A DNA stretch of 64,000 nucleotides from DATAOG01 sp963798075 (GCA_963798075.1 CAWCRU010000012.1:62001-126000), one strand, 5' to 3'; positions 1 through 8,955 are shown, numbered from the stretch's first letter. Numbers and translations: made by a program. Notes: a model not told the origin generated them from the sequence alone.

Positions 1-813
1 GGAAAAGTCCCAGCGGGCGACCACGGCGCGCTCGAGCCCCGCGGGCAGCGCCCCGTCGCCCGCCAGCGTCGCGATCGCGGCCGGCGCGAGCGCCCGCTCC
101 GCGAGCCGCGGCCGGTCGAGCTTGCCGTTGTAGTGGCCGCCTGCGAGCAGCCGGCCATACGCGGTCGGCGCCGTCGCCTCGCCCGCGTGCCAGGCCGCGA
201 ACAGGAAGGGTCCGGGCCCGGCCGCGAGCCGGACGGCGGTCGTCGCCTCGGCGCGCCCGGCCGCCTGGTCGGCAAACGTCCGCTCGCCGACCGGCGTCTG
301 CCAGAGCGCAAGGCGGCCGCTCGCGGCATCGAAGCTGCCCGCGACCAGGTACCAGCGGCGCCCGAGCAGCGGCACAGCCGTGGTCAGGCTCGCGACCTGC
401 TGCCCGTTGCCGAGCCGGAGCTCGAGCGCGCCCTGCTCGTCGAGGCCGAGCCCGAAGCCCCGCCGCTCGCGCTCCGACCAGCTCCCGAGCAGGGCCTGTC
501 GGCACCTCCCGGGCGTGGTCGGCCAGACGTAGGCCTGGAGCGTGAAGCTCCTGAGCCCGGTGATCAGCGGGTGGGGGTCGACCACGCCGAAGGAGCCGAT
601 CGGGATCTTTTGCTCGCGCCCGGGATAGCTCCGGTTGGCCGGGTGCTCGACCCGCTCGGTCCGGAAGGGGGTGGCGTGCGGTCCGGCCTGCGGGTTCATC
701 AGGCGCAGGATCTCGGCGTCGTATCGCGGCGCCCCGATGCAGCTGACCATGGCCCGCAGGCGCTCGCCCGGCGCGATGCTGATCGGATCGCAATAGGCAA
801 GAAGCGAGGTCAT
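1..813 (-). CDS. N,N-dimethylformamidase large (beta) subunit-like protein, partial
   Basis: The N-terminal ~270 residues are present and the gene runs off the left edge of the window. The start ATG at 813 has a GGAGGAG Shine-Dalgarno sequence 8 bases upstream. The protein aligns throughout with the complete paralogue at 61543-63801: both share APGE near the N-terminus, an MVSC-GA-RY stretch, a WPTTP segment, a RRWYL-A-SFD stretch and GHYNGKLD. That N-terminal half looks like a concanavalin/LamG-type fold, and the catalytic C-terminal half is outside the window. The small-subunit-like gene lies 27 bp upstream on the same strand, the order expected for a two-subunit dimethylformamidase. The family hydrolyses formamides, but paralogues have unknown substrates, so only the family is claimed. 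Confidence 0.85.
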   Translation of the reverse strand, partial: MTSLLAYCDPISIAPGERLRAMVSCIGAPRYDAEILRLMNPQAGPHATPFRTERVEHPANRSYPGREQKIPIGSFGVVDPHPLITGLRSFTLQAYVWPTTPGRCRQALLGSWSERERRGFGLGLDEQGALELRLGNGQQVASLTTAVPLLGRRWYLVAGSFDAASGRLALWQTPVGERTFADQAAGRAEATTAVRLAAGPGPFLFAAWHAGEATAPTAYGRLLAGGHYNGKLDRPRLAERALAPAAIATLAGDGALPAGLERAVVARWDFS

Positions 814-840
814 GGGCGGCGGCTCCTCCAACCGGGTGGG

Positions 841-1143
841 TCAGTCGACCGGCAGCTCCCGACCGGTGAGCGCTTGCCAGCGCAGCCTGAAGACGTGCCA
901 CTCGGCCGCCTCGAGGCTGGGGAACACGGTGTTGGTCAACTGCGGCGGGCCCTTGGCGCCGGCTTGCATGAGCGCGAGCGTCCAGCGCTCGCCGCCCGCG
1001 CTCATGACCAGAACGTGGAACGGCTCGAGGCCCGGCTTGCGCATCAGATTGAGCAGGTACTGCAGGTCGGGACTGTGCTCGCCGAACGGCTTGGCCTTGA
1101 ACTCCTGGGCCAGCTCGATCCGGTTCGGGTCGATGTCGTACAT
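841..1143 (-). CDS. N,N-dimethylformamidase small (alpha) subunit-like protein
   Basis: This is a 100-residue protein starting MYDIDPNRIELAQ. It ends in a stretch (EAAEWHVFRLRWQALTG) that matches the end of the partial gene at 63829-64000 (EEAEWAVFRLRWQAHTG). An upstream in-frame ATG at 1215 would add 24 residues that look non-coding, so the ATG at 1143 is preferred. The gene sits directly upstream of the large-subunit gene and is probably co-transcribed with it. The family assignment rests mostly on the paired arrangement, repeated at the other end of the window, rather than on any catalytic motif; in this enzyme family the small subunit is thought to support the large, iron-containing subunit. 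Confidence 0.7.
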   Translation of the reverse strand: MYDIDPNRIELAQEFKAKPFGEHSPDLQYLLNLMRKPGLEPFHVLVMSAGGERWTLALMQAGAKGPPQLTNTVFPSLEAAEWHVFRLRWQALTGRELPVD

Positions 1144-1294
1144 GGTCTTCCGACGCGCAGCTTCGGCGCTCGTGGGTCCACCTACGGCTGGCGGACCTGC
1201 CCACCCTCCACGCAAGCTAGACGGTCCGGCGGCGCCTGAAAAGGCGCGCCTTCGCTCGAGGCCATGGATTCGAGCGGGAGGGCCCGGCGCACGC

Positions 1295-2467
1295 TCAATC
1301 GAGGCGCAGGATCGCCAGCGCCAGGGCCTTGGCGCGCGGGACCAGGCTGTCGAGGTGGCAGGCTTCGTCCGGGCTGTGCGCCTTCTCGCCGATCGGGCCG
1401 ACGGCGCAGACGGTGGGCGCGCCGAGCGCGGCGGTGAAGCCGGAGTCCGCCGAGCCGCCCGTGTACTCGCCGCCGATCGTCTGGCCGAGCGCGGCCGCGG
1501 CCGCGACGTAGTGGTCGAACAGCGCGCGGTTCGCCGGGCTCGGCTCGAAGGGCAGGAATGCCGCCCTCTCGCTCAGGCGCGTGGTCGTGCCCGCGAGGTG
1601 GGTCGCGGCCAGGATCGCCGCGATCGCCGCCTCGGCCGCCGCCATCGCCGCGATGGTCCTGAAGCGCACGTCGACCCGCGCGGACGCGAAGGGCGCGACC
1701 GTGTTGACCGACTGGCCGCCGCTGATCAGGCCGACGTTGACCGTGGTGCCGCTGGCGTAGTCGGTGAGCCCGTGCAGGGCCACCACCTTGCGGCACAGCT
1801 CCTCGATCGCGCTCACGCCCTGGTCGTGCGAGGAGCCCGAATGGGCGGCCTTGCCGGTCACCTCGACGGAGAGGAACAGAGCGCCCTTGCGACCGGAGAC
1901 GATGTTGCCGGAGGGGCGCCCGGGCTCGGCGTTGAAGACCGCGCGGGCGCCGCGCGCGGTGGCCTCGATGGTCGGGCGCGAGGCGGGCGATGCAATCTCC
2001 TCGTCCGAGGTCACGAGCATGACCAGCGGTCGCGTGGCGCCGCCGTGCCGCGCGAACGCCTCGAGCACGAAGGCGTTCATCACCAGGCCCGCTTTCATGT
2101 CGCAGACGCCCGGACCGTAGGCGCGCCCGTTCGCGATCCGAAACGGCCGCTCGGCGACCGTGCCGGTCGGAAAAACCGTGTCGCGATGGCCAAGCAAGAG
2201 GATGTGGGCGTTGCCGGCCGCGGGCTGCTGCGGGCCGATCGTCGCCTTGAGCGCGACGCTGCCGTCGGCCTGGGGGATGCTCTCGCAGGCGATGCCGCGG
2301 GCCTCGAGATGGCGCTGGATGACCAGGCCGGCCCGGGCCACGCCCGCGCGATCGAAGGAGCCGGAATCGATATTGACCAGATCGCCGAGCAGCTCGACCA
2401 TCGGTTGGTATTGCTGCTCGAGCCAGCCGAGCAACCCGGCCTCGCGCGCGGTGATCGACATCGGCAT
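1295..2467 (-). CDS. M20 family metallopeptidase (glutamate carboxypeptidase-like)
   Basis: A 390-residue cytoplasmic zinc peptidase of the carboxypeptidase G2 / ArgE-DapE-ACY1 type. The metal and catalytic motifs are visible in order: HRDTVFP near residue 94, GPGVCDMKAG near 118-127, the SDEEI general-base and ligand pair near 155, AEPG near 180 and a C-terminal EKAHSPDE histidine near 360. A dimerisation domain with GKAAHSG lies in between. The start at 2467 follows a GAGGGGAGA stretch; a second ATG lies two codons later. It lies 151 bp upstream of the dimethylformamidase-like pair on the same strand and may serve the same amide or amino-acid catabolic unit, which is an inference. Confidence 0.9.
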   Translation of the reverse strand: MPMSITAREAGLLGWLEQQYQPMVELLGDLVNIDSGSFDRAGVARAGLVIQRHLEARGIACESIPQADGSVALKATIGPQQPAAGNAHILLLGHRDTVFPTGTVAERPFRIANGRAYGPGVCDMKAGLVMNAFVLEAFARHGGATRPLVMLVTSDEEIASPASRPTIEATARGARAVFNAEPGRPSGNIVSGRKGALFLSVEVTGKAAHSGSSHDQGVSAIEELCRKVVALHGLTDYASGTTVNVGLISGGQSVNTVAPFASARVDVRFRTIAAMAAAEAAIAAILAATHLAGTTTRLSERAAFLPFEPSPANRALFDHYVAAAAALGQTIGGEYTGGSADSGFTAALGAPTVCAVGPIGEKAHSPDEACHLDSLVPRAKALALAILRLD

Positions 2468-2584
2468 TCTCCCCTCGCCGCAGGTCTGCCCGCGCCCGCC
2501 GGCTGGTCTTGGCGCGCGCGCTGGCCGTCGTCATACTGACGCGCCAGCATAGGGGTCGGGACCGGCGATGGGAGGAGCAAAAAG

Positions 2585-3988
2585 ATGGCGAGGACGTCCA
2601 TCGTCGCGCGGCTCGCGGGTGCGGCGCTGCTGATGGCCATAGGCGGTGGCGGCGCCGCTGCTGCCGATAAGGCGGTGACCGGGACGGCGTCCTACCGCGA
2701 GCGCATCGCCCTGCCGCCGAGCGCGGTGTTCGAGGCCACGCTCGCGGATGTCTCGCGAGCCGACGCGCCGGCGGTGATTCTGGGCCAGGCGCGGGTGGCG
2801 CCGGGCGGACAGGTGCCGATCGCGTTCAAGATCGTCTATGACCCGGCCCGCATCGACCCCGCGCACAGCTATGCCGCCCGCGCCCGGATCCTGGTCGGGG
2901 ACCGCCTGTGGTTCACCACGACCGAGGCCTATCTCGTGCTGACCCGGGGTCGGGGCGACCAGGTCCAGCTCACGCTGCAGCGGGCCGGCCAATCCGAGGC
3001 AGAGCCCGCGCCGGATGGCCTCGAGGCGTTGCCCGCGACCTTCACCGGCCAGCTGCCATGTGCGGACTGCGCCGGCATCCGCTACCGGCTCGACCTCTTC
3101 CCTGAGCGGGCATTCTATCTGCGCCAGACCTACCTCGGGCGCGGGCAGGACCACGTCTTTGATCTCATCGGCAGCTTCCTGGTCGGGTCCGACGGGCGGA
3201 CCCTGCTTCTCTACGGTGGGCGCAAGGCACCGCTGCAGTTCGCGGTCGAGAGCCCCGAGCGGCTCACCAGGCTCGACCTCGGGGGGCAAAGGATCGTCTC
3301 CGAGCTGAACTACGATCTCACCCGCGAGGCGAGCTTCAGCCCGATCGAGCCACGCCTTGCGATGCGCGGAATGTACCGCTACCTGGCCGACGTCGGGCTG
3401 TTCACCGAGTGCCTGACGCGCCAGCGTCTGCCCGTCGCGCAGGAGGCCGACAACGCTGCTTTGGAGCGCGCCTATGGCGAAGCCAGACGGCAGCCGGGCG
3501 AGGAGCTCCTGGTCACCCTCGAAGGGCGGATCGCGCAGCGGCCGAAGGTCGATGGTGAGGGCCGGATGCCGACGCTCGTGGTCGAGCGGATGACCGGGGC
3601 CTGGCCCGGCGAGACCTGCGGCGCCCGCTTCGATACCGCGCTGCTCGAGAACAGCTATTGGAAGCTCACCCGGCTTCAAGATCAGCCGGTGACCGTCGCC
3701 GCGCAGCAACGCGAGCCGTACCTTATCCTGCGGCCGGAGGATCATCGGCTCAGCGGCTCCGGCGGCTGCAACCGGCTGACCGGCAGCTACCGGCTCGAGG
3801 GTGCACGCCTGACGCTCGGCCAGGTCGCCAGCACCATGATGGCCTGCCTGGACGGCATGGCGACCGAGCATGCGTTCTTGCAGGCGCTGAACCGGGTCGA
3901 GACCTTCGAGATCCTGGGCGAGCACCTCGAGCTGTTCGATGCCGGCGGCGCCATGCTCGCCCGCTTCGAGCGCCGGCTGATGCCGTAG
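2585..3988 (+). CDS. Secreted three-domain envelope protein: YbaY-like, NlpE-like and META/HslJ domains
   Basis: The 467-residue protein starts with a Sec signal (about residues 1-27, ending GGGAAAAD). Residues ~30-130 resemble YbaY (VTGTASYRERIALPPSAVFE, an inward beta domain). Residues ~150-250 resemble the NlpE N-terminal domain, including the CADCAG pair. Residues ~350-467 form a META/HslJ domain (YWKLTRL, SGSGGCNRLTGSY, STMMAC). The start ATG has GGAGGAG 8 bases upstream. There is no lipobox cysteine, so it is likely periplasmic rather than a lipoprotein. NlpE and HslJ proteins act in envelope stress and copper or novobiocin resistance, but the function of this combination is unknown. 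It is divergent from the M20 gene. Confidence 0.8.
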   Translation: MARTSIVARLAGAALLMAIGGGGAAAADKAVTGTASYRERIALPPSAVFEATLADVSRADAPAVILGQARVAPGGQVPIAFKIVYDPARIDPAHSYAARARILVGDRLWFTTTEAYLVLTRGRGDQVQLTLQRAGQSEAEPAPDGLEALPATFTGQLPCADCAGIRYRLDLFPERAFYLRQTYLGRGQDHVFDLIGSFLVGSDGRTLLLYGGRKAPLQFAVESPERLTRLDLGGQRIVSELNYDLTREASFSPIEPRLAMRGMYRYLADVGLFTECLTRQRLPVAQEADNAALERAYGEARRQPGEELLVTLEGRIAQRPKVDGEGRMPTLVVERMTGAWPGETCGARFDTALLENSYWKLTRLQDQPVTVAAQQREPYLILRPEDHRLSGSGGCNRLTGSYRLEGARLTLGQVASTMMACLDGMATEHAFLQALNRVETFEILGEHLELFDAGGAMLARFERRLMP

Positions 3989-4041
3989 ACCGGCGCCTTG
4001 GGCCGCGGACGACGGGCCAACCGATGCTGGGGAGTTCATCG

Positions 4042-4902
4042 ATGGACTGGCGCGACCTTGGCGCGGACGAGCTCGAGCAGCAGTTCAATCCGCGCCGTTC
4101 GGTGCCCGATTTCGAGGCTTTTCAGGCGGAGAAGGCGGCGCAGAGCGCTTCCGTGCGCGCGCGCCTTGGGGGTCATCTCGACCTGCCTTACGGCGACACG
4201 GCCCTGCAGCAGGTCGACGTATTCCCGGCCGCCGCGGGGCGGACGGGGGCACCGGTGCATGTGTTCTTCCATGGCGGCTACTGGCGGGCGCAGGACAAGG
4301 CGAACTTCACCTTCGTCGCCGAGCCGTTGGTTGCGGCGGGCATCTGCACGGTGATCGCGAACTACGATCTCTGTCCGGCGGTGACGCTCGATGGCGTGGT
4401 CGCCTCGGCGCGCAAAGCGCTCGCCTGGACCTTCCGGCACGCGGCCGGGTTCGGCGCCGATCCGCGTCGCCTCACCATCTCGGGCAGCTCGGCCGGCGCC
4501 CATCTGCAGGCGATGGCGCTCGCTCACGACTGGCCGGCCGAGGGGCTGCCGGCCGACATCATCAAAGGTGCCGTGCCGATCAGCGGGATCTACGATCCCG
4601 AGCCCGCGCGCCACATCTCGGTCAACGCCGAGATCGGGCTCACGCGAGCCACCGCCATGCGCAACGATGCCCTGGCGCTGGCACCCCGGGCCTGCTGCCC
4701 GGTCGCGCTGTTCGTGGGCGGCGACGAGCCGACCCTCTGGCGCCGGCAGACCGAGCTCTATGGCGAGCATTTGCAGCGGCACGGCCTCGACCCGAGCATG
4801 ACCGTGGTGCCGGGCGCGCATCACTTCAGCATCCTCGATGCCTACCTCGATCCCGAGAGCGCGATCGTCGGCGCGATCGTCGCCATGGCGCAAAGCCACT
4901 GA
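4042..4902 (+). CDS. Alpha/beta hydrolase (arylformamidase/kynurenine formamidase-like esterase)
   Basis: This 286-residue alpha/beta hydrolase has the oxyanion-hole motif HGGYWRAQDK near residue 76, the nucleophile elbow GSSAGA near 152, an acid in GGDEP near 235 and the catalytic histidine in PGAHHFS near 263. This is the pattern of eukaryote-type kynurenine formamidases and related hormone-sensitive-lipase esterases. The ATG at 4042 lies 8 bases after GGGGAG, and an alternative in-frame ATG is at 4024. The disrupted SDR gene begins 18 bp downstream. The exact substrate cannot be told from sequence. Confidence 0.87.
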   Translation: MDWRDLGADELEQQFNPRRSVPDFEAFQAEKAAQSASVRARLGGHLDLPYGDTALQQVDVFPAAAGRTGAPVHVFFHGGYWRAQDKANFTFVAEPLVAAGICTVIANYDLCPAVTLDGVVASARKALAWTFRHAAGFGADPRRLTISGSSAGAHLQAMALAHDWPAEGLPADIIKGAVPISGIYDPEPARHISVNAEIGLTRATAMRNDALALAPRACCPVALFVGGDEPTLWRRQTELYGEHLQRHGLDPSMTVVPGAHHFSILDAYLDPESAIVGAIVAMAQSH

Positions 4903-4919
4903 GCCCTGGAGCCACGTCG

Positions 4920-5578
4920 ATGACCATCAGACCTCTGCACGACCGGGTCGCCCTCGTCGACCGGCGGCACCGCCGACGAGGCCGGCGGCCCGACAAGCGC
5001 ATGCCGAGAGCCGCCCAGGCGCTGGGGCTGGTCGCGGTCCTGGTCAACAACGCCGGCATCATGGCGCAGGAGGTGCGTCCGTCCACGAGCAGCCCATCGG
5101 GAATGTCGACCGCATGCTGGCGATCCATCTGCGCGCCAGCGCGCTGTTCAGAGCGCTGGCGGTGCCCGACATGCGCAAGGCGGGCTTCGGCCGGATCGTC
5201 AACCTGTCGTCGGTCTTGGGTCTCGTCGGCCTGCCCAACCGCCTGGGCTACGGCGTCGCCAAGACCGCGATCATCGGGCTCACCCGCGCGCTCGCCATGG
5301 AGAACGCGCGCTTCGGGATCACCGTCAACGCGCTCGCCCCCGGCTACATCGCGACCGAGACCAACGTCGAGCGGGCGGCGCAGGGCCTGCTCGACTTCGA
5401 GCTCTACGCCGAGCGCACCCCGGTCGGCCGCTGGGGCCGGCCCGAGGAGATCGCGCGCGTGATCGCTTTTCTGGCCGGTCCGGCCTCGGCGTTCATCACC
5501 GGCGCCGTGATCGCGGTCGACGGCGGCTACACCGCCCGCGGCGACCCCGGCGAAGACCTCGGCCCCCGCCCCGCCTGA
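4920..5578 (+). pseudogene. Broken short-chain dehydrogenase/reductase (SDR)
   Basis: SDR elements are visible but spread over different frames. The start (MTIRPLHDRVALV) should run into a TGGT Rossmann loop that is only found one base out of frame. About 40 residues between that loop and the VLVNNAGI motif are missing. The frame changes again near 5075-5080, after which a normal C-terminal half follows: active-site YGVAK near 5252-5266, a NALAPGYI stretch and the terminal ITGAVIAVDGGY. At least two frame changes plus an internal deletion indicate a pseudogene rather than a single sequencing error, although one indel could be artefactual. Confidence 0.75.
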
Positions 5579-6144
5579 GCCGCATTCCGGTCAGCCGGTC
5601 GCCGCGCGCCGTGAACAATACCCGCCAGGTCGACGTCGAGAAATAATCGCAGAAATAAGATGGCTGAGATTGGCAAATATTACTTAGATATTCCATGAAT
5701 ATCAACGATGACTTGGGGTTTAACTCATCGATAAGACTTGCTCGCTATTGTCGGTTTCGCTACTGGCGGGACGCCGAGGCGGCCGCCGGCGGCTGCGCCA
5801 GCATTGCCCGACCCTTGCCGCGAGCGCGGACCATGGATGATGTCTTCGCCTCCATCGCCGGTACGGCGATCGTGATCGCCCTGATGCTGTCGGGGTCGAT
5901 GCACGAGGCTTTGAGCCTCGGCCACACCCTGGATTTCTGGCTGTCCGCGGTCCTCCCTGTCTGAGCGAAGGGCGTCGAGCGGACGTCCGACCGTCGCGAT
6001 CGGCGTCGGGCGCGCGCCGCACCCGACGCCGGGCGCTTGCCGATGGTCGCATCCCTCGCCTCCTGGTGGTCGGAGGAGATACGCCTTATACGGGTGTATC
6101 GCGGCGGGTGTGGCGCATCTGCCGGTTCGAGCCGGAGGGCAGCG
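5579..6144. other. Long intergenic region with an AT-rich patch
   Basis: About 560 bp without a convincing gene. Bases 5610-5740 are strikingly AT-rich for this genome. An open frame from 5695 to 5964 contains a possible single membrane segment near its end (AGTAIVIALMLSG), but no ribosome binding site precedes either of its ATGs (5695, 5833), so I do not call it a gene. The 3' part (6080-6144) leads into the quinone reductase gene and holds an ATAC-N4-GTAT stretch at about 6086-6099. Confidence 0.5.
5687..5703. repeat. Perfect inverted repeat GATATTC-CAT-GAATATC
   Basis: Seven-base arms separated by three bases within the AT-rich patch. The size and symmetry suit a dimeric repressor site, but there is no adjacent gene that would identify a regulator. 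No T-run follows, so it is not a terminator. Confidence 0.4.
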
Positions 6145-7137
6145 ATGCACGCGGTGTGGTACGAGCGCAATGGTGAGGCGGCCGAGGTCCTGCAGTACGG
6201 CGAGATCGAGACGCCCTCGCCCGGATCGGGGGAGGTCCTGGTCCGCCTGGTGACGGCCGGCATCAATCCGATCGACGTCAAGCGCCGGCGTGGCGCGCGC
6301 GGCCAGGTGATCAAGGACCCGCTGGTGATCCCGGGCTTCGATGGCGCCGGCGTGATCGAGGCGACTGGCGACGGGGTCGAGCCTGGCCGGGTCGGTCAGC
6401 GGGTCTGGGTCTTCGAGGCGCAATGGCAGCGCGCGCGGGGGACGGCGGCGGAGTTCGTGACCGTGCCGGCCGAGCGCGCGGTGCGCCTGCCCGATCGGAC
6501 CAGCTTCGCCGAGGGCGCCTGCCTCGGCATCCCGGCGCTGACCGCGCACCGCGCCGTGTTCGCGGACGGTCCGGTGATGGGCCAGACGCTGCTGGTGACC
6601 GGCGGCGCCGGCGCGGTCGGGGCCTATGCGATCCAGTTCGCCAAGCTTGGCGGGGCGCGCGTCCTGACCACGGTCAGCAGCGATCAGAAGTCCGAGATCG
6701 CGGCCGACGCCGGCGCCGACTACGTCTTCAACTACAAGGCCGAGAACATCGTGCAGCGGGTCGCCGATCTGCCGGACGGCGGCGGCGTCGACCGCATCAT
6801 CGACGTCGAGTTCGGCGGCAATCTGCCCCAGAGCCTCGAGGTCCTGAAGCCGAACGGGGTGATCGCGAGCTACGCCTCGGACGCGACGCCGGAGCCGAAG
6901 GTGCCGTTCTACGCGCTCGCCTACAAGAGCGTCGCCGTGCGCTTCGTCCTGGTGTTCATGATGCCCGAGGCGGCCAAGCAGCAGGCGATCGGCGACCTTG
7001 AGCGCTGGCTCGAGGCGGGCGAGCTGCGCCACTACATCGCCAGACGGCTGCCGCTCGCCGAGGCGGCTGCCGCGCACGAGGCGATGGAGCGGGGCGTGAT
7101 CGGCAATCTGGTGCTCGACATCGCGCCGGAGACCTGA
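6145..7137 (+). CDS. Zinc-free alcohol dehydrogenase / NADPH:quinone oxidoreductase-like (MDR family)
   Basis: A 330-residue medium-chain dehydrogenase/reductase. It shows the GroES-like N-terminal domain (GSGEVLVRLVTAGINPIDVK, PGFDGAGVIEA) and the NADPH-binding loop VTGGAGAVGAYAIQFAK near residue 152. No structural zinc cysteines are present, which places it with QorA-type quinone reductases. The start ATG at 6145 has GGAGG 7 bases upstream; the open frame extends further 5' without coding character. It probably reduces quinones or unsaturated carbonyls. It converges with the gene at 7144-7560. Confidence 0.88.
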   Translation: MHAVWYERNGEAAEVLQYGEIETPSPGSGEVLVRLVTAGINPIDVKRRRGARGQVIKDPLVIPGFDGAGVIEATGDGVEPGRVGQRVWVFEAQWQRARGTAAEFVTVPAERAVRLPDRTSFAEGACLGIPALTAHRAVFADGPVMGQTLLVTGGAGAVGAYAIQFAKLGGARVLTTVSSDQKSEIAADAGADYVFNYKAENIVQRVADLPDGGGVDRIIDVEFGGNLPQSLEVLKPNGVIASYASDATPEPKVPFYALAYKSVAVRFVLVFMMPEAAKQQAIGDLERWLEAGELRHYIARRLPLAEAAAAHEAMERGVIGNLVLDIAPET

Positions 7138-7143
7138 CGACGG

Positions 7144-7560
7144 TCAGCGCCGCTCCAGAAGCGTCGGCGACTGGTCGAGGAGGGTCGGCGGGCCCGGCTC
7201 GCGGATTCGGGCCGGCCGGTTCGACCGGTCGAGCTGGCCCTCGAGCAGCGGGGTCGCGGCCGCGTTCGGGTGCTGGGTCTTGAACGTGCTCAGATTCTGC
7301 CCGGCGGCGCCGAGGTCGCGCTGTAGCTGCTCCTTTTCGAGCCGCCGTTGGGAGTGCCGGAGCACCCGGCTCTGACTGGTGTCGAGCTGGTGCTCGATGA
7401 TCCGCTGCTCGGGCACGATGCCCCGCAAAGGAGGAGCGCCGAGGTGCTCGGTGTCGCCAAAAGGAGGCGCACCCCGCTCCTCGATGTCCCCGGCCGCCAG
7501 GGGGGCCGGGGCCAGCAGCAGGGCCCAGCAGGCGACCAAGGCAGTGCGCAGAAGTGACAC
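7144..7560 (-). CDS. Hypothetical secreted protein
   Basis: The GTG at 7560 is chosen as start because TTTGGAGG lies 9 bases upstream and because it places a signal peptide exactly at the N-terminus (LLRTALVACWALLLAPAPLAAG). The mature part, ~115 residues, is hydrophilic and rich in Gln, Arg and Pro, with a short helical stretch (RRLEKEQLQRDLGAAGQNL). I recognise no family. It lies immediately downstream of the anti-sigma factor gene on the same strand and could belong to that operon. Confidence 0.55.
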   Translation of the reverse strand: MSLLRTALVACWALLLAPAPLAAGDIEERGAPPFGDTEHLGAPPLRGIVPEQRIIEHQLDTSQSRVLRHSQRRLEKEQLQRDLGAAGQNLSTFKTQHPNAAATPLLEGQLDRSNRPARIREPGPPTLLDQSPTLLERR

Positions 7561-7645
7561 TGGCGGCGTCCTCCAAAGCGCCTCTATCAATTCATGGTAG
7601 GTCGGCCGGCTCATTTCCAGCCGGGCGGCGCCCATGCCGCAAGGT

Positions 7646-8431
7646 TCAGGAGTTGAGCGCCTGGTAGGTGAGATGGCCAAGGCGGAGCAGCTCGTCCTGC
7701 GGCAGCTCGCCGAGCAGCGCCCAGGCGGTGCCGGCCTCGCGCCAGTAGAGGGCGGTGAGCTTGCCCTGATGGACGATCCTGAAGGCGGTCTCGCCGGCCT
7801 CGGCGCTGGCCCGGCAATAAAGCGTCAGGCGGCGACCGCTGGCATCTTGGTACATGAACTGCGCTGCCGGCCCGGTGCTCGCCGGCAGCAGGCGGCCGCC
7901 GATCAGCTCGAAGCCCTGGGCGGCGAGGTCGGGCGCGGTCAGCGAGCGGCCGAGGCGGTGCGACAGCCAGGTCACCAGATGCGCCTCGTCGCCGGCGCCG
8001 ACCTCGACCGGATGGCGCACTTCGACCGCATAGACCAGGTGCGCACTCATGGCGTCGGCGACGAAGCCCTGCTCCTGCGCGCTGATCGGCCGCAGCTGGT
8101 CGTGCAACCACCAGCCCGAGCCGGCGCCGCCGGCGAGCAGGAGCACCGCCGCCGCCAGGCCGGCCGCGAGCCAGCGCCACCCGGGTTGCCGGCGCGGCGG
8201 CGCCGGGGGGGCGGTCACGGCCACCAGCGGCGCCGGCGCCGGCCGGTCCAGGAGCGGGCCATAGACGCGGGCGATCAGGGCGGCCTGGCGTCGGTAGCTC
8301 TGGGCGCGCGCCGCCTCCTCGGGATGGGCGGCGAGGAACGCCTGGACCGCGGTGCAGCGCTCGGCCTCGAGCTCGCCGTCGAGATGGGCGTGCAGCTCGG
8401 CTTCGCTGATCCAGTCGGCCTCGCCGGTCAC
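7646..8431 (-). CDS. Transmembrane anti-sigma factor
   Basis: The 261-residue protein has an N-terminal zinc-finger-like anti-sigma region (SEAELHAHLDGELEAERCTAV, residues 8-28; typical His and Cys spacing is incomplete). One membrane helix follows near residues 87-105 (WLAAGLAAAVLLLAGGAG), then a periplasmic C-terminal domain. It overlaps the sigma factor gene by 4 bp (ATGA), the usual arrangement for an ECF sigma/anti-sigma pair, so its role is to hold that sigma factor inactive at the membrane. The signal it senses is unknown. Confidence 0.85.
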   Translation of the reverse strand: MTGEADWISEAELHAHLDGELEAERCTAVQAFLAAHPEEAARAQSYRRQAALIARVYGPLLDRPAPAPLVAVTAPPAPPRRQPGWRWLAAGLAAAVLLLAGGAGSGWWLHDQLRPISAQEQGFVADAMSAHLVYAVEVRHPVEVGAGDEAHLVTWLSHRLGRSLTAPDLAAQGFELIGGRLLPASTGPAAQFMYQDASGRRLTLYCRASAEAGETAFRIVHQGKLTALYWREAGTAWALLGELPQDELLRLGHLTYQALNS

Positions 8432-8955
8432 CGGACCCTCCGGAGCATCTGGTCGTCGCCGCCCTCAAGGGCGATCCGCAATCGCTCGCGGGCGCGCGCG
8501 AGGCGCGACATCACGGTGCCGATCGGCACGTCCAGCAGCGCCGCGATCTCGCGGTAGGTGAGGCCCTCGAGGCTGACCAGCAACAGGATCTGCCGATGAT
8601 CGTCGGAGAGCGACGCCATGGCGCGAGCGAAATCCCGGATCTGGTTGCGGTCCTCGGGCGGCGCGCTGAGCGCCAGATCGTCGGCCAGGCTGTCGAGTCC
8701 GATCGTGGTGCCGCGGCGGCGGGCCCGGCGCAGGTTGCTGAGGTGCAAATTGTGCAGGATCGCGAACAGCCAGCCGCCCAGGCGCTCGGGATGCTGCAGG
8801 CTGGCCTGTTGACGGAGCGCCCGCTCGACGCAGTCCTGGACCAGGTCGTCGGCGTCGGCGGCGTTGTGCAGCCAAGCGGTGGCATAGCGGCGCAGGCGCG
8901 GGACGTGCGCGATCACGCGGGCGGCAAAGTGCTGCTCCGGGCTCGAACCCGGCAT
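8428..8955 (-). CDS. ECF (sigma-70 family group 4) RNA polymerase sigma factor
   Basis: A 175-residue protein with region 2 (HNAADADDLVQDCVERAL, residues ~30-47, and LGGWLFAILHNLHLSNLRR) and region 4 (LSDDHRQILLLVSLEGLTYR, then EIAALLDVPIGTVMSRLARA). The spacing and length fit ECF factors. The gene is translationally coupled to the anti-sigma factor. No strong ribosome binding site precedes the ATG at 8955. A candidate ECF-type promoter lies at 9103-9130, suggesting autoregulation. Confidence 0.92.
   Translation of the reverse strand: MPGSSPEQHFAARVIAHVPRLRRYATAWLHNAADADDLVQDCVERALRQQASLQHPERLGGWLFAILHNLHLSNLRRARRRGTTIGLDSLADDLALSAPPEDRNQIRDFARAMASLSDDHRQILLLVSLEGLTYREIAALLDVPIGTVMSRLARARERLRIALEGGDDQMLRRVR

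Noticed and set aside
5695..5964. 89-residue open frame with a possible membrane helix
   Set aside because: No ribosome binding site at either ATG and no recognisable similarity; left as intergenic.
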